From positions 14,709,501-14,773,500 of the forward strand of contig NC_088308.1 in NCBI RefSeq assembly GCF_910592395.1: a stretch of 64,000 bases of DNA, read 5' to 3'. Numbering within the stretch: position 1 is the first letter of the stretch; each line of letters starts with the position of its first letter. Under the pieces are notes generated by a model that made no database searches, was not told the origin of the DNA, and saw nothing but the letters and a program-made list of their open reading frames with translations. The translations under genes were made by a program, and so were the position numbers. Of the stretch, positions 33,766 through 45,110 are shown piece after piece. This DNA is from Lineus longissimus. Its lineage: Eukaryota; Nemertea; Pilidiophora; Heteronemertea; Lineidae.

Positions 33766-34696
33766 ACAGCATTCTGATTGTTCCTGCCACTGGCGGCCAC
33801 AGCATACACAGCATGATTGGCGGTCTTCGCCAGGGACGACACCAGACGTACAAGATGCTTTAACGTCGGTTGGATATTTGCAGCTTCAAGGTCCACAACC
33901 TTTTTAACCCATTTTCCTTGCACATGGGCTGGCAGTCTGCTAAAGATTGCCTGAAGCGACGTTTGGGTGTAGGCTTCGGCAAGGAGGTGCTGATTGTCCA
34001 GGGTCTGCAGTGTAGCTTCCAACTGATCAGCGAACTCAAGCAGGCTTTTTCTGTCCTGAGCCTGAATTCTGGGTCCTGCTGTTAGTCTGTCAACACATGA
34101 CTTGACGATCTGGAACGGTTGACCGAATCTTACATGAAGCACCTTCCAGGCCATCTCATAACCCTTACTAGTTCCTTCGTAGCGACCAATGGCCTTCTTG
34201 GCCTCACCACGCGAGCACATGATTAGCTGTGACAACTTGAAACTGTCAGCTGTGACAACTTGAAACTGTCAGTGAATGATTTCGTTCCAACCCGGTCACT
34301 GAAATTCCTAATGAACTTAGGGTAATCAGCCGAAGTCCCATCGAATATCATAACTGGAGGTGCGGGCAACTCTTGGTGTGCCGTCATCCGTTCTAGTGTC
34401 TGAGCTAAGTTGGTCAAATCTCCTGCTGCCACTAAGGCTGTTGGCTTAGGGCCGTAAATGACTGGCTGTTGATTCGTGACTTGATTGGCCTCCTGGGCCG
34501 GGACTAGCTGGTCCGTGTGGTTCTGCTTAACCTGGTAAGCCGGACTCTGGACTTGCTGACCATCCTGATCCTGAACATCAACATGCAGCTGACTCGTCTG
34601 TTCACATCCAACCATGTTGGTCTCAGACTGATGCAGTATGTTCATCTGCGTACCACTGGTTTGGCACACACCGGATCTTCTAGTATTCTGCGTAAT
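33766..34696 (-). pseudogene. BEL gag, DUF1759-like capsid part
   Basis: Two frames (34696-34223 and 34235-33729) together give a gag segment with PPVMIFDGTSADYPKFIRNF, DSFKLSQL and RLTAGPRIQAQDRKSLLEFA, typical of BEL gag. The frame changes exactly at a 23-bp tandem duplication (34225-34270). Confidence 0.75.
34225..34270. repeat. 23-bp tandem duplication disrupting BEL gag
   Basis: Two exact copies (34225-34247, 34248-34270) of a unit starting AGCTGTGACAAC and ending ACTGTC. Because 23 is not a multiple of three it shifts the gag frame. Confidence 0.9.
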
Positions 34697-34701
34697 ACTA
34701 T

Positions 34702-35934
34702 CAGTGTTCTCGCCAGGATTTCAATCAAACGGGACGCTGCAGGCGCATTTTTTGCGCGGGGTCCGGGGGCCCTCCCCCGGAAAAATTTTGAAACCTAGAT
34801 GCTCTGAGGTGCAATTTCAGGCCTAATTCTGATGATATAAAACGACATTGCAGCGTTAGTATCGTAGGCAAAACATTTTGCTTCACGGCAATTTGCGGCA
34901 TCACGTCGGTCGGCGGGAGGGACGCATGGCGGGGTATCCACGTAAATACTCGTAGTCAAACCGTTACACATGCGCAGGGCTGTTTCCTTGTACGTTTCAA
35001 CCGTATTTTGTACGTTTTCCAATGTTTGTGCACCGCTGTACGGTCGGGTACGGAGAGATAAAAAGTTGTGTTTGTACGGGCACTCAACATAAAATAACCA
35101 CCTGAAGACAGTTTATATGATAAAAAAGTGAAGTTGTACGAATAAAAAATTCACTGGTTCCAAAAAAAGTTTTTGATCCCCCTTGCCCTCCGCGCTTGCT
35201 CCCCGGACCCCGACATCGTCAAAGCACATGGTATTTTGTAACCAGATAGCAGCGCCAAATATAGATGCGCAGTAGCCAACTGCGCATCCCGCAGCCCGCG
35301 GATGCGCAGTAACCAACTGCGCAAGCCCTATGCTTCTTCATGATGACATGATGATGATCGACGCTTCTATACATGTACAATGTTTACTTTATTAAAAATT
35401 TGTAGAGGCCTTCTTCTCATTTGATCCCGTTGTACCCTGTATCAATTGAAAGAGACTGCTGATTTTACGCCGACAGCTATTATCATCCACCTGCGGCACA
35501 CCTGCAAGCACTCTTTTGACATAATTAAAAACAACCGCCCCCGCTCTGCCGCTAGCCGATCGTACAGGTGCGCTTTTGTCCACTCCCTTGACCTCGTTGC
35601 AAGGCTACGGGTGATTGTTATTTGCCGACCGTCGTCTGCCGAACACGTGGATAGTAATGGTAATAGGCCCTACTGCTGTACCGGGTAATTGAGATGGCTG
35701 GCAGTCGTGTTGCGGTGGGATAATGATCGTTGAGTGACGGCAGAATGTTTATATGCGATATTTACGGCTGTGTTTGTGTAACTATTGGCTTGGATTTAAG
35801 CATGGCGGAGGTGAATTTAAAGAGGGCGGCTGCAAATTTAACAGGGCGGGCTAATTTTAGACGGGTCGCATTTTCACTGCTCAAATTTAAACGGGGCGCC
35901 AGCTCCCCGTTTAAATGGCCTGGCGAGAACACTG
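34702..35934. mobile_element. 1233-bp DNA transposon in BEL gag, 5-bp TSD
   Basis: Inverted ends CAGTGTTCTCGCCAGG (34702) and CCTGGCGAGAACACTG (ending 35934), with ACTAT on both sides (34697-34701, 35935-35939). The gag frame continues when the element and one ACTAT are ignored. The inside has a GGGGGCCC-rich segment near 34760 and repeats of GCGCAGT(A)ACCAACTGCGC near 35270-35330, but no transposase. It is non-autonomous; the superfamily is uncertain (5-bp TSD). Confidence 0.8.
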
Positions 35935-35939
35935 ACTAT

Positions 35940-36843
35940 ACATAAGCTTGGACTGGCTTCCATTGTACTCTTGACCAGCTGGAATGGCATTATTACCTCT
36001 GCCATTCTGACCTACAGTTGCAATGCCGCCTTTACCATGGCTGGCCTGGGTGCCAGCTACTAACATGAAAGTCCCTTCATTTCCGACTTTTGGCTCGGAA
36101 ATATATCCACAAGGCTTGGGCTGATGTATCCCATCTCCAAGAGCGTCAACATGCCCATTCGTGTCTTCAGAATCAACGTGAGGCAGCTTACTATGATCTA
36201 CGCCAACACTATGATCACCATGATCGCTAACAGGGTTTAGTGTCACAGTTTCCCCAGGCTTACATTAAGGCTCCTTTGGACTACCTTTCTTTTCTTGTAA
36301 CCCCGAAACAACCTGGTCTTCACCAGTATTTTCACATTGCTGTTCTTCAGTGGCAGCATGCTCATCACTTGTGTCGCCAGTTGACCGCAACCCAAACACA
36401 CACTGATCACCCTCCGCTATATTTTCATAATCATCCATCACAGCATCTTGGTTTTGAGCAGGATGATTATTCACAGGGTCTTCATTGTTGAAATCACGCA
36501 ATCGGTATGAAAGTTCTTCATCTGGGTCAGATTGCGTAGCTTGCATTTCGCATTCTAAATCAATCATGCGAAGGCGCATCTGGGAATTTATGCGCAACTC
36601 AGCACGTGCTATGTCTGCTTGGATTCTTGCCTCCTCAATTTGCTGTCGGGCCTCAAGCTCAGTTTTCTTCATCTCTGCTTGCAAGTGTCTTCGTATCTGG
36701 CTTGCACCACTACTACGGGTACCTGCTCGTCTCGAGCTAGCCCTACTCCCAGTTGTCCAGCTTGGGAGCTTTGTGGCACTGGCAAGCTGGATTTTTGCCC
36801 TCACTGTTGCCTGGTGGCTGCTGTCCTCCTCATATCCCTTCAT
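35940..36843 (-). pseudogene. BEL gag N-terminus
   Basis: 192 codons from 36843 (MKGYEEDSSHQ...) with the basic/coiled-coil BEL gag N-terminal signature (ASQIRRHLQAEMKKTELEAR, then helical repeats to ~110). A TAA at 36265-36267 interrupts it; the same phase is open again to the DNA transposon at 35939. About 1.4 kb of leader separates it from the 5' LTR. Confidence 0.7.
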
Positions 36844-38247
36844 ATTGTTCCAATGTCTTCACAATCACGCTTGGTAAACTCAATCCCAAGTGGTCCACTC
36901 ATATACTGCTCACGACTTCCAACCTTAATGCTGCCACAGCACAGGTCTCCAAGTCCTTCACTCTACCTCAGAGCTCAATGTGATAAGTATACGACCTCGG
37001 ATGGGTACATTGAATACCAGGGTGAACAATGACCAATATATTTCTGATATGATGGCTGCTCCACACTGTCGGCAATAAACAGCAACAACAAATGAGGCTC
37101 AAACTTCCAATCTTCTCGAGTTAGATACACAGCAGAGACAATTACAACACATGCATGACGTGTACAGCAACAAGATCCAATACTATATCATACCAGTGTA
37201 TGCATTGATATCCTTTGAAACGATCTGGGGTCGACAACAATTCGACCACCAAATCCAACGTTGTCTCACCTTGGGCTAGCATCAATCTAACCACAAGGCT
37301 ATCAAGGCGATTCTGACAAAGTTCAAATTCAAACCTCCACTAGTACGGTACTAAGTACAATGTTGCTCCGTCGACGATCTCCAAAAGGAATCCAGCTCGA
37401 CTGGCAACAATCCAGTCATCAACGACTACTAGTACGATGATGATTAACTCAGACTGGCAACAATCCAGTCGAATACTCTAATGCTGCCGATTCAACTTAG
37501 GCTGGCAACAATCCAGCCATACATGAATTACAATGCAAACAATGAAATGACAGGCTGGCAACAATCCAGCCATGCAGGTATACTGCAAACGATTATATAA
37601 ATTCAAGGGCTGGCAACAATCCAGCCATCAAACAAACACAACAGTTTTTAACTTGGGCTTGCAAAAATCCAGCCATGAGCTTGTGCGAGACTAGTATCTA
37701 CTATAGGTCGCTGCTTACACATAACAGTCAAGTTCCGAACCATGACTGCCTCAATGTTAATAAGTGTCACTCAACCTATTACCATAGAATACGCAGCGCA
37801 ATCACTATAGCTCTCCGGATACTGAAATGATACAGTTCTAGCCCGCGACGCGAAGTAAAGTGAATATCGTCTCCCAATATAAGAGAGTTCAGGTTCACTA
37901 AGACTGAACGGTCATGTCTAAAAGTTAGACGCGTGGGCATCTCCATGGCAAAATATTAAACAAATGTCTGTCCATGCATCAGGACGCAACACGTTTGAAT
38001 TATTCCAGTATACACTACGTGTATACACAGTGTAGGCCTCTATACAGTCCGTTCAGCATTCAGTTCGAGTCGTTTCTGACAGGAAATCTCCGTGGTCCTA
38101 CTAATGATTTCCCGTAGCGACCACTACCGATCACCACTCCATAGTGACGCGCTTCAACATTAAACATGTCCGCCTGACAACCACTCCGTCATTCGCGGAC
38201 GGCATTACTCGGTTAAAGTAGGTCATTCGATCGACCACAGTTCAACA
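36844..38247. other. BEL 5' leader
   Basis: Long non-coding leader between the LTR and gag in the coding sense. Apart from the hairpin array at 37399-37674, I see no ORF or repeat in it. Confidence 0.55.
37399..37674 (-). repeat. Array of six small hairpins in the BEL leader
   Basis: Six copies of a 19-nt inverted repeat, 6-bp stem and 7-nt loop, at 37399, 37452, 37500, 37553, 37608 and 37656 (spacing 48-55 bp). Copies 1-2 read GACTGGCAACAATCCAGTC and copies 3-5 GGCTGGCAACAATCCAGCC: the stem bases change together while the loop is constant. Copy 6 is degenerate. The sequence between copies is unrelated, so the hairpin itself seems to be the conserved unit. Confidence 0.85.
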
Positions 38248-38267
38248 CGATCCCTTTTGTGTCACCA
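38248..38267 (-). other. BEL primer-binding site
   Basis: In the coding sense TGGTGACACAAAAGGGATCG directly follows the 5' LTR. Confidence 0.7.
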
Positions 38268-38531
38268 TGTACGCTCCGTGCGTACGACTGTATGCATCAA
38301 CGTATCCACAGGGACTAAACTCTGACAATAGATCTCAAAACTAATTTATTTGCCTTACAACCAATGCTCCTAACATTTTGTCTTGATTTTCATCGCAATT
38401 TCGTCCAAAACTGTCCCGTTCCGAAATCCCGTGACACAAATTGACCCGATCGTACTGGTGTCGTTACAACACACAAGACATATTCCGCCCAAATCGCGCA
38501 CCGCGGCAGTCTTCACTGGTTGGCGCGGACA
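38268..38531 (-). repeat. BEL 5' LTR
   Basis: 264 bp, matching 16196-16459 with scattered substitutions (for example GTGCGTACG versus GTGCATACG). Followed by the GTTTA duplication. Confidence 0.85.
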
Positions 38532-38536
38532 GTTTA

Positions 38537-38760
38537 GGTTGGCCTTCTTGCATGAACAGGTGTTAGATTCACAATTGGTCTTTCACCCGCACCTGACCAA
38601 CTCAATGACTGACTATGGTGCAGGCAGAAGCAAAGTCGTCACAGGGACCCATTCCCCTAGCTCCAATATCCAGCCGTAATCTGCAGGTGGTGGAACATCA
38701 GGATTGACAACTGTGTCAGCGTTCCACAAAACCAACTGGTAATGTGCTCGCAGTATTACT
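38537..38760 (-). pseudogene. Remnant of a transposon-type protein with Cys-rich end
   Basis: The minus strand reads PPPADYGWILELGEWVPV and, after an in-frame stop, a cysteine-rich segment (CESNTCSCKKANL). I recognise this as the C-terminus of a family of large uncharacterised proteins common in cnidarian and mollusc genomes and probably mobile-element-borne. Several stops; truncated at the BEL insertion point. Confidence 0.4.
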
Positions 38761-39058
38761 GCATGTCACAGTGCACTCTGAGTTGATGGGAGCTGCTCTG
38801 ACTGTGCGTGCTTCTTTGTAAACATTCACCAACGTAACCTACATTAGAGAAATATAATGGGACATTGATTCAAGTCACATTGGTCTGTATGTCATCTCCA
38901 GATGTCCAAAACAGGACAGATTTTCTTGGGCATTTAATAGTTTTACAATACAATTATTAACTGTATCGCAGTTCAAAGACTGCCTTTTAAAATGTCTTAC
39001 CTTTGAAAATTGCCAAAATTCCAGGTTTCAATGATGATAATGGGTTTTAAAAGAGGAG

Positions 39059-40165
39059 TTGAAACACATACCATGCCTATGGAGGCCCTATTCACTTTGT
39101 TCCTGGGATCGTTTCTCAGTGAAGCTTAAGTCAGCGGCAATGATTCTAGAGCAATCAATTGAGAGCGAGGACACAGAATCAATTCGGGAGGCACACCAGC
39201 ATATAATTCACGAGCTGCAATCCCACAACATAATTGACTTGTCAAACTATAATGCTGAGAAGGCAAAGTCACCACTGGCTAACGTAACGTACCAGTTCAT
39301 AGAGATAGTAATGGAGATGTTACTTTTCATTAGTTCGGTAAGAACCAGAAACTGGAAACTACACTTGGACTTCCACAAAGTACTTCTTTGTGCATGACAA
39401 GCTGACTTATGCCAGGATTATACCACTCTACCTCACTGATATGGATTCTCTCAGGAGAGAACAGCCCGATCTGTGACGAATTCTTAAGTGGCAATTGGGT
39501 TGTCAACAAGAGTTTGTGTTGGAGCAGATCATGCATTGGAGCAGGTAAACCAGTCAATGAAGGTAGTAGGTGTAATTGTGGGCATCACACTTAATTCCAA
39601 TGCATGCACATGATTCTTTCCAGCATCTGTAGATCTTGCGAAACTTGCTGAGGAAGACTAGGCTATAGCAGGCATTTCATGGAACAAGCAGATGCACCAC
39701 CATTCGCATACAGCAGCTGTTCTTGCCCGGTATGATAAGAATATTTGAGCTCTTATAGACACTATAACAAGAGCCACGAATCCATTCAAAACGATGGGGT
39801 TGATTTGTTAAACTTTGTGATTAAAGGTCATAATGCCAGATAATATGAAAAAGGACCTCTGTCGACACAGGGAAGTTGGAACTAAGTTGATGGACAAATT
39901 CGTTGAAAATTGACTGAAGCACTCAAAGATCAGCATATGGACACCAATCAAGAAACTAAAACTGCAACTGTGGAGTTCAACAGCCAAAAAATTAAAGGTT
40001 AATACCGGCAACAAGGTAGTCGCGCTTAATCAAGATCAGAACCTGTTTGCCAGACTGCTCTTGGTCACTAGGTCCTGACCTGAAATCAACCTGCAGGAGG
40101 TTATTGGTGAGCACGAACTGTCTGTCGTCCTGAGGTCGATGTTTGCACCACCTTCACAGGATAGG
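39059..40165 (+). pseudogene. Decayed gene of an uncharacterised repeated protein family
   Basis: Frames with many breaks give RTRNWKLHLD, FFVHDKLTYARIIPLYLTDM, GNWVVNKS, a PDNMKKDLCRHREVGTKLMDKF segment and FARLLLV. These belong, by recognition only, to a multicopy family in aquatic invertebrates that often sits near the type of Cys-rich fragment found just upstream on the other strand. At least six stops or shifts are present. Confidence 0.45.
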
Positions 40166-40167
40166 TC

Positions 40168-40740
40168 TTATCAATGGGTTTCTTACCAAGGAGTCTGCTG
40201 AAACTCTTGTTCATGCCTTTGTTACCTCTCTTGGTTGGTCTCCCTGCATGTTCGATTGATAGATTACAGCGGGTTCAGAATGCAGCAGCCAGGGTCATCA
40301 GTAGAACTGCTAAATTTGACCGCATTACTCCTGTTTTTGATAAGCTCCATTGGTTAAGAATTCCTGAGCGTATCGAATTCAAGATACTTCTCCTATGTCA
40401 CAAATGTATTTGTAGTACTGCACCCGCATATCTCCAGGAACTTCTTCATGTTTGCCAACCAACTCACAGCCTCCGGTCATCTGATGGTCTGTTGTTGGTT
40501 GAGCAAAGGGGAAGGGTATTGTCCTATGGTGGCAGAGCTTTTCAATGTGCTGCTCCAACCCTGTGGAATCAATTCCCTGCCAATATCAGGAAGGTCGAGA
40601 GCACATCTGTTTTTGCTTGCCATCTCAAAACCTTCCTCTTTGCTCGCTACAGTAGACAATCATAGTTTCTGTACAGTGTCACCGATCACAATTCTGTGGA
40701 ATCTGACACTTTAAATACTAGTAATTTTCATTTTCATTCA
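40168..40740 (+). mobile_element. CR1-like LINE, 3' fragment
   Basis: The frame 40174-40665 codes for the C-terminal end of ORF2: LQRVQNAAARVISRT, ITPVFDKLHWLRIPERIEFK, LWNQFPANIR, FKTFLF-type ending. It is followed by a short tail with repeated CATTTT (to ~40745). It is 5'-truncated, as is usual for LINE copies. Confidence 0.75.
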
Positions 40741-41025
40741 TTTTCATGAAACCATGCTCCACTGTCAAGTGTACGTTTCATACAGCAATATGGCAGCTCA
40801 CAGGAAGACGGAGGGGCATTTAAATAAGTTAGTGGTACAAGCACCTTCTATTCCATCACTAATACCTGGTGTAGATAAGAAGCTTGCCTTTGAGACTGAG
40901 GAGCTTGATGACATGAAGAAAGTGGATGGAATTGAATTAGTAAAAGAATTTGGTTACCATTAGAGTGAATATTGATAGAGAATCTAAACAGGCTTATGAA
41001 TACAGGGGTAAGTTAGAGGAAGTCC
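40741..41025. other. No recognised feature
   Basis: A 69-codon frame (40754-40963) is open but unrecognised. Confidence 0.35.
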
Positions 41026-41084
41026 TTTTTAGCTCAGCTGAAAAGCTGAGCTATTCATATGAGTAAATGGTAGAATGAGTGTCC

Positions 41085-41115
<31 letters not shown>

Positions 41116-44100
41116 CGTTAAACAGGCACGTTTCAAAACTATGGCGGATAGGCGATAGATTTTCCCTCTGAGGCGTTGAGACCCTTCAGGACTCCTGAAT
41201 AGACCAAATGTGGGTCAGGCAGGATGAGCGGTTTGGCCACTAGGTGGCACCGAGCGAAATTTTCCAAAAACTTTTCCAGCAGCTGATTTCTCAGTTGGGG
41301 ATCATGAATCAAATCTAATTTTATAGAGCAAAGCTTTCTCTTTCATTATCAATAGGCGTAGTTCATGAATTTCTCACCAGGTGGTGTTACTGGCGCAATT
41401 TAGTGAGCACCCCCCAAGAAGAGCATTTTAAATTTCGCGCGAGTTATCCCACGTTTAATCACACATGCAGCGAACATCACGTCTCGAGTCTGCGCAGTTC
41501 AGACGTAAGGAGACCATGCTATGGAATAGATCGCGTTCTGTCAATTCAGAGGTAAGTTCTCATTAAATTCACAATTTCATAGGCGATAATATTTGGCTGC
41601 TTGTGTTATTGCATGTTGATGACATTAGGGAAGGCTTGGATTGTTTAATTGGATGTGATTAATTTGAAATAGTTCGTCGCCGATCGTTGAAAAACGATCT
41701 GCGAAATGCAGCTTGGTTGGTCTGAGAAACGATGTCAAAGTCCGGCTTTAAATCATGGATTTCTCAACAAATAACTCTTGTCACATAGCAGAACTAATGT
41801 GAATAAACAAGACAATAATAAACATCGTTCTGATATCATCGGGTAAGGTTGCCAATGTACATAAACAGTGTAATTGAGGATCGACGCCAGCGATTTGAAA
41901 TGTCAACAAACAATAAATGCGATATGATACACACTGACACTTGCACACTGTACATAGCACAATGCTTCAAACGGGGCCGATTCATCACTCTTATCACAAT
42001 GTATTCCCAATCATATCAATGAACTTCCTTGATCATTCGGCCCTAGCGCCTTATCAGTTGTTGTTGGCCTTGTATTTGATATAAAACTTGGCTAGCTTAC
42101 CTATTCTATCAAAATTAAAATGTTATCTCCTCATCATGTTTTGCAGGACAGGAATGATCTGCAGCTGCATTTGAACATATTTGGTGACCACATCTCGAAG
42201 ATGACCAAGAGAGAGGATCGAGCTATGACTTTGCACATCCCATCGACTTCGGTGTTCACCAGTGCAATCATCAGAAGAGCCAGGCAATTCTAGTATTCAA
42301 GTATTTCATTCTGTAATACTTACCTCAAAATTTACTAAATAAAGAAAACCGCATGTGGCAGTTGGTTAAAAAAATCAAGTCTATCTGTTTAAAGTTTTTA
42401 CTTGCTATCATTATTATCAACATTTCAATGGTGGCATTCTGCTAAGGTTTGTTAAGAGTTTCACTTGACTTAAGCAGGGTGTACACTAGTAAAATATTAG
42501 GAACATTTTACCAACATTTTACCAACATTTTACCAACATTTTACCAACATTTTTACAACAATTTTGCAACAAGCCCTTCAAGGCCCTGTGTTCACTAGCA
42601 ACAAAATTGCAAAAAATTAGCAACATTTTTACAACATGTTGGTAAATTGTTGCAAACTTTTTAGTGGGAACAAAGGGAAATAGGTATTTTGGAGGGTAAA
42701 TGGATGATTCCAAGGAGAGAAGATGTGTTTTGAGTGCTTCTGCAGCAATTTTAGCTGTCATTGTTGAGAGACGGAAGAGGCGGCGAAATAACCAAAGAGA
42801 ATATGGACCAGGCCCTGGATCAAAATGAGGGTGGATGATGGGGCATACCACTGCCTGTTAAGGCCGCGTATCCATAGGGTATGCCCTTGTGTAGTGTGGC
42901 GTTATGGCGTAACAGCCTTGTGACCTGGCACTATGCCCTGAGTCTCCATTGGATATTCCTTTTTGGTCATGGTAGGCCTTTGTAGTCCTCATTTCGCAGC
43001 GGTCAATCGCGTTTATCCGCACGCTGTCATTATTTCAGAAGACAATTTCTTATGAATATCAAAAATGAAAATACAAGTAACTTGTATTTTCACTTGCAAC
43101 ATCAAATTGACATGTACATGTATATAAAACCTGACTTAAGCAACAAATTACAGGTTCGTGCTTGTTATGATAATCATCAGTTTCGGGGTCCCAGAGTAGT
43201 TCCCGTTGATGAACCTCTTGAATTAATTTCGCCTCAGACATTGCTTCCGTGTTGTTCACTCGCAAAAGAATGGACATGTTCAATCCCAATAAGGGCCTAT
43301 ATTCCCAATCCACAGTTCATATATGCCCGCAATGTGACACGGCATAACCTATGGGAACGATCAATAACACCAACGAAGGTTCATTGTCCGTGTGGCGCGC
43401 CAGGCGGTAAAAAGGGAATGTTGTGCAGGGCACGGAACAGCCTATGGATACGCAGCCTAAAGGAGTTGCGGCTGACTGACAAGCCGTCACACAAAAACTT
43501 CTAGAAAAGGTTTCATCACCCTACGAAGCAAGACACTCACTTGAGAGTTGCTATATCTGCTTCTTGTTCAAGTCACATGAACTCCGGTAGATCACATGAC
43601 GCAAATCCTATTTCTGATTGGCTGAAGAGTTTGCAACATTTTTACAACATGCAACAAAGAATTGCATTGCATTTAATTTGCAACAATTTTACAACATGTT
43701 GTAAGACGCGTTTTGCTCTGTACACACTACGCAACATTTTTGCAACATTTGTTGCAACTGGAAATGTAAAAATGTTGCTAATATTTTACTAGTGTACACA
43801 GGCCTTTAGGCAATAATAGAGTTGGGTAGAGCATTTTGTTAATGTTACCCTTTTAGTTAGGGAAACTGGTGCCTTCTGCATTAGGTGGACCCCACTTACT
43901 CATCTGTCAGACCGGCCTCACACGTCGGCATTAGAGTTTAAGGTCCAGTCTGCGAGATTTACCCATTTCTACCCAGCCAAAAGCGGGTGATTGGGCTAGT
44001 CTCTCCATGTGATTCAATTCGCATGGATTCTTGTGTCCCGGTGCTGAAAGGATCCCTCCACAAGGGCAGACTACATCCGGTGGCACTGAAGTATGGAAGA

Positions 44101-44414
44101 AAGACAGAAGACGACCAATTTGCGAAAAGGATCATCATCATCATCATCATGGTAACAGCTGAGGATGAATCATGTTGCTGTGTGTAGAACTGATGGTCCA
44201 ATATAGGTTAGGTTATCTGTTTGCGCACACATTGCAAGGGTGGAGCTTGCTTGAAGTAGATTGCGCCAGTCTACCGTAATTCACTGTTACACATCCAGAA
44301 GCTAATATCCTTAGGCTTTGAGTCCTTAGTTTAGTAGAGTTTGACGAGTAATGTAATATATACGAACAACGCAGCAACAACTCAGCTGAGCGCCAGGCCC
44401 TTGGGTCTCTTGTT
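41026..44414 (+). repeat. Long family R-type element
   Basis: 5' end TTTTTAGCTCAGCTG followed by a hairpin (AGCTCAGCTG aaa AGCTGAGCT) and a (GTCT)n run at ~41083-41116. 3' end CAGCTGAGCGCCAGGCCC...TCTTGTT at 44382-44414. The first 14 bases and the CAGCTGAGC near the end are inverted relative to each other. The interior is mostly unique and contains a Harbinger insertion. Whether both ends belong to one insertion is an inference. Confidence 0.5.
42473..43805 (+). mobile_element. PIF/Harbinger-type DNA transposon remnant
   Basis: Inverted ends (A)GxxxxGTGTACACTAGTAAAATATTAG and its complement, with TTA on both sides (42470-42472, 43806-43808). Near 42690-42860 the plus strand reads ILAVIVERRKRRRNN, RPWIKMR and DGAYHCLL in shifted frames, the N-terminal signature of a Harbinger transposase; the catalytic domain is lost. 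Both ends have many copies of an AACATTTT-like motif. A 150-codon frame (43052-43504) in the middle is unrecognised. Confidence 0.65.
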
Positions 44415-44639
44415 AAGCTAAATGATTACCACCATAAAATAAGCATATCAGTTTTCGCCCAGTTCAATCGACCTTCAGTCGCAGAGCATAGCTTGAATTG
44501 ACCTAAGGTCGCAGAACATAGCTTTAATCGGCAAGGTGATACAGTTACCCACCGAATTCAATCTACAATGGAAAGCATAATTTCAAGGAATCAGGCTATC
44601 TATGCAGTAATCATCTAACTTAACTACATTAATACACAG

Positions 44640-45110
44640 ATTGAGGAGAGGTACTTTCAAGGGTCTGGCTTGTCTCTTAACATAATAGAGTCCTGTGACA
44701 TGACAGTATTTTCTTACAAGAGGTGCAAAGGTGGTCATTACATAAGTTTACCATTTAAAACCAAAGCTGTAATCAATGTAATGTCACAGGAACAGGGAAA
44801 TTATCAGAAGTGTTTGCTCTGGAGTCTACTGGCTGCTAGATATGTCAAGGAACATAAAATAGAACTTCAAGAACATGCAGAGCTTATTACTGAAATGCTG
44901 GAAAAGATTTATGCAAATGATATTAAAATCGAGCCTAGCTCTCAGTACGGAGTACGAATAAAGAACTTTCCGTATGTATTGAAAAGGATATCCCTAAAAT
45001 TGAGAGTGATAACAATCCTAAAATAAATGTGTTCAAGTTACAGAACGAAGCTGCTGAAAATATACGTGAGGCAAAGTTAGAACCTCTCTACCTATCCGGG
45101 AATGGTAAGA
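44640..45110 (+). pseudogene. Remnant of a Polinton-polymerase-like N-terminal region
   Basis: 118 codons (44670-45026) with FKTKAVINV...KCLLWSLLAARYV, continuing after a frameshift near 44990 with IESDNNPKINVFKL and LEPLYLSGN. The order 'KAVINV, KC(F/L)LWS(I/L)LAA, NPKINVF' recalls the N-terminal part of transposon-borne DNA polymerase B proteins of Maverick/Polinton type in invertebrates. No polymerase motif follows, and it is 10 kb from the Polinton at 55 kb. Recognition only. Confidence 0.4.

Larger units (their letters stand above)
16196..38531 (-). mobile_element. BEL/Pao LTR retrotransposon with nested insertions
   Basis: Identical-length LTRs (16196-16459 and 38268-38531, 264 bp) are flanked by GTTTA (16191-16195, 38532-38536). 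The coding strand is minus: leader, gag, zinc knuckles, protease, RT, RNase H, integrase. The element is cut by insertion X (18627-31043) between RNase H and integrase and by a small DNA transposon in gag (34702-35934). Without these it would be ~8.7 kb. Nonsense codons (36265, 32849), a 23-bp duplication and several frameshifts show it is dead. Confidence 0.9.

Noticed and set aside
37399-37674. CRISPR-like array (regular ~50-bp spacing)
   Set aside because: The repeats are only 19 bp, vary in the stem, sit in a retrotransposon leader and no cas genes exist; the context is an animal genome.
42519-42851. 110-codon minus ORF
   Set aside because: The plus strand of the same stretch carries the Harbinger N-terminal signature, and the ORF includes the terminal repeat.
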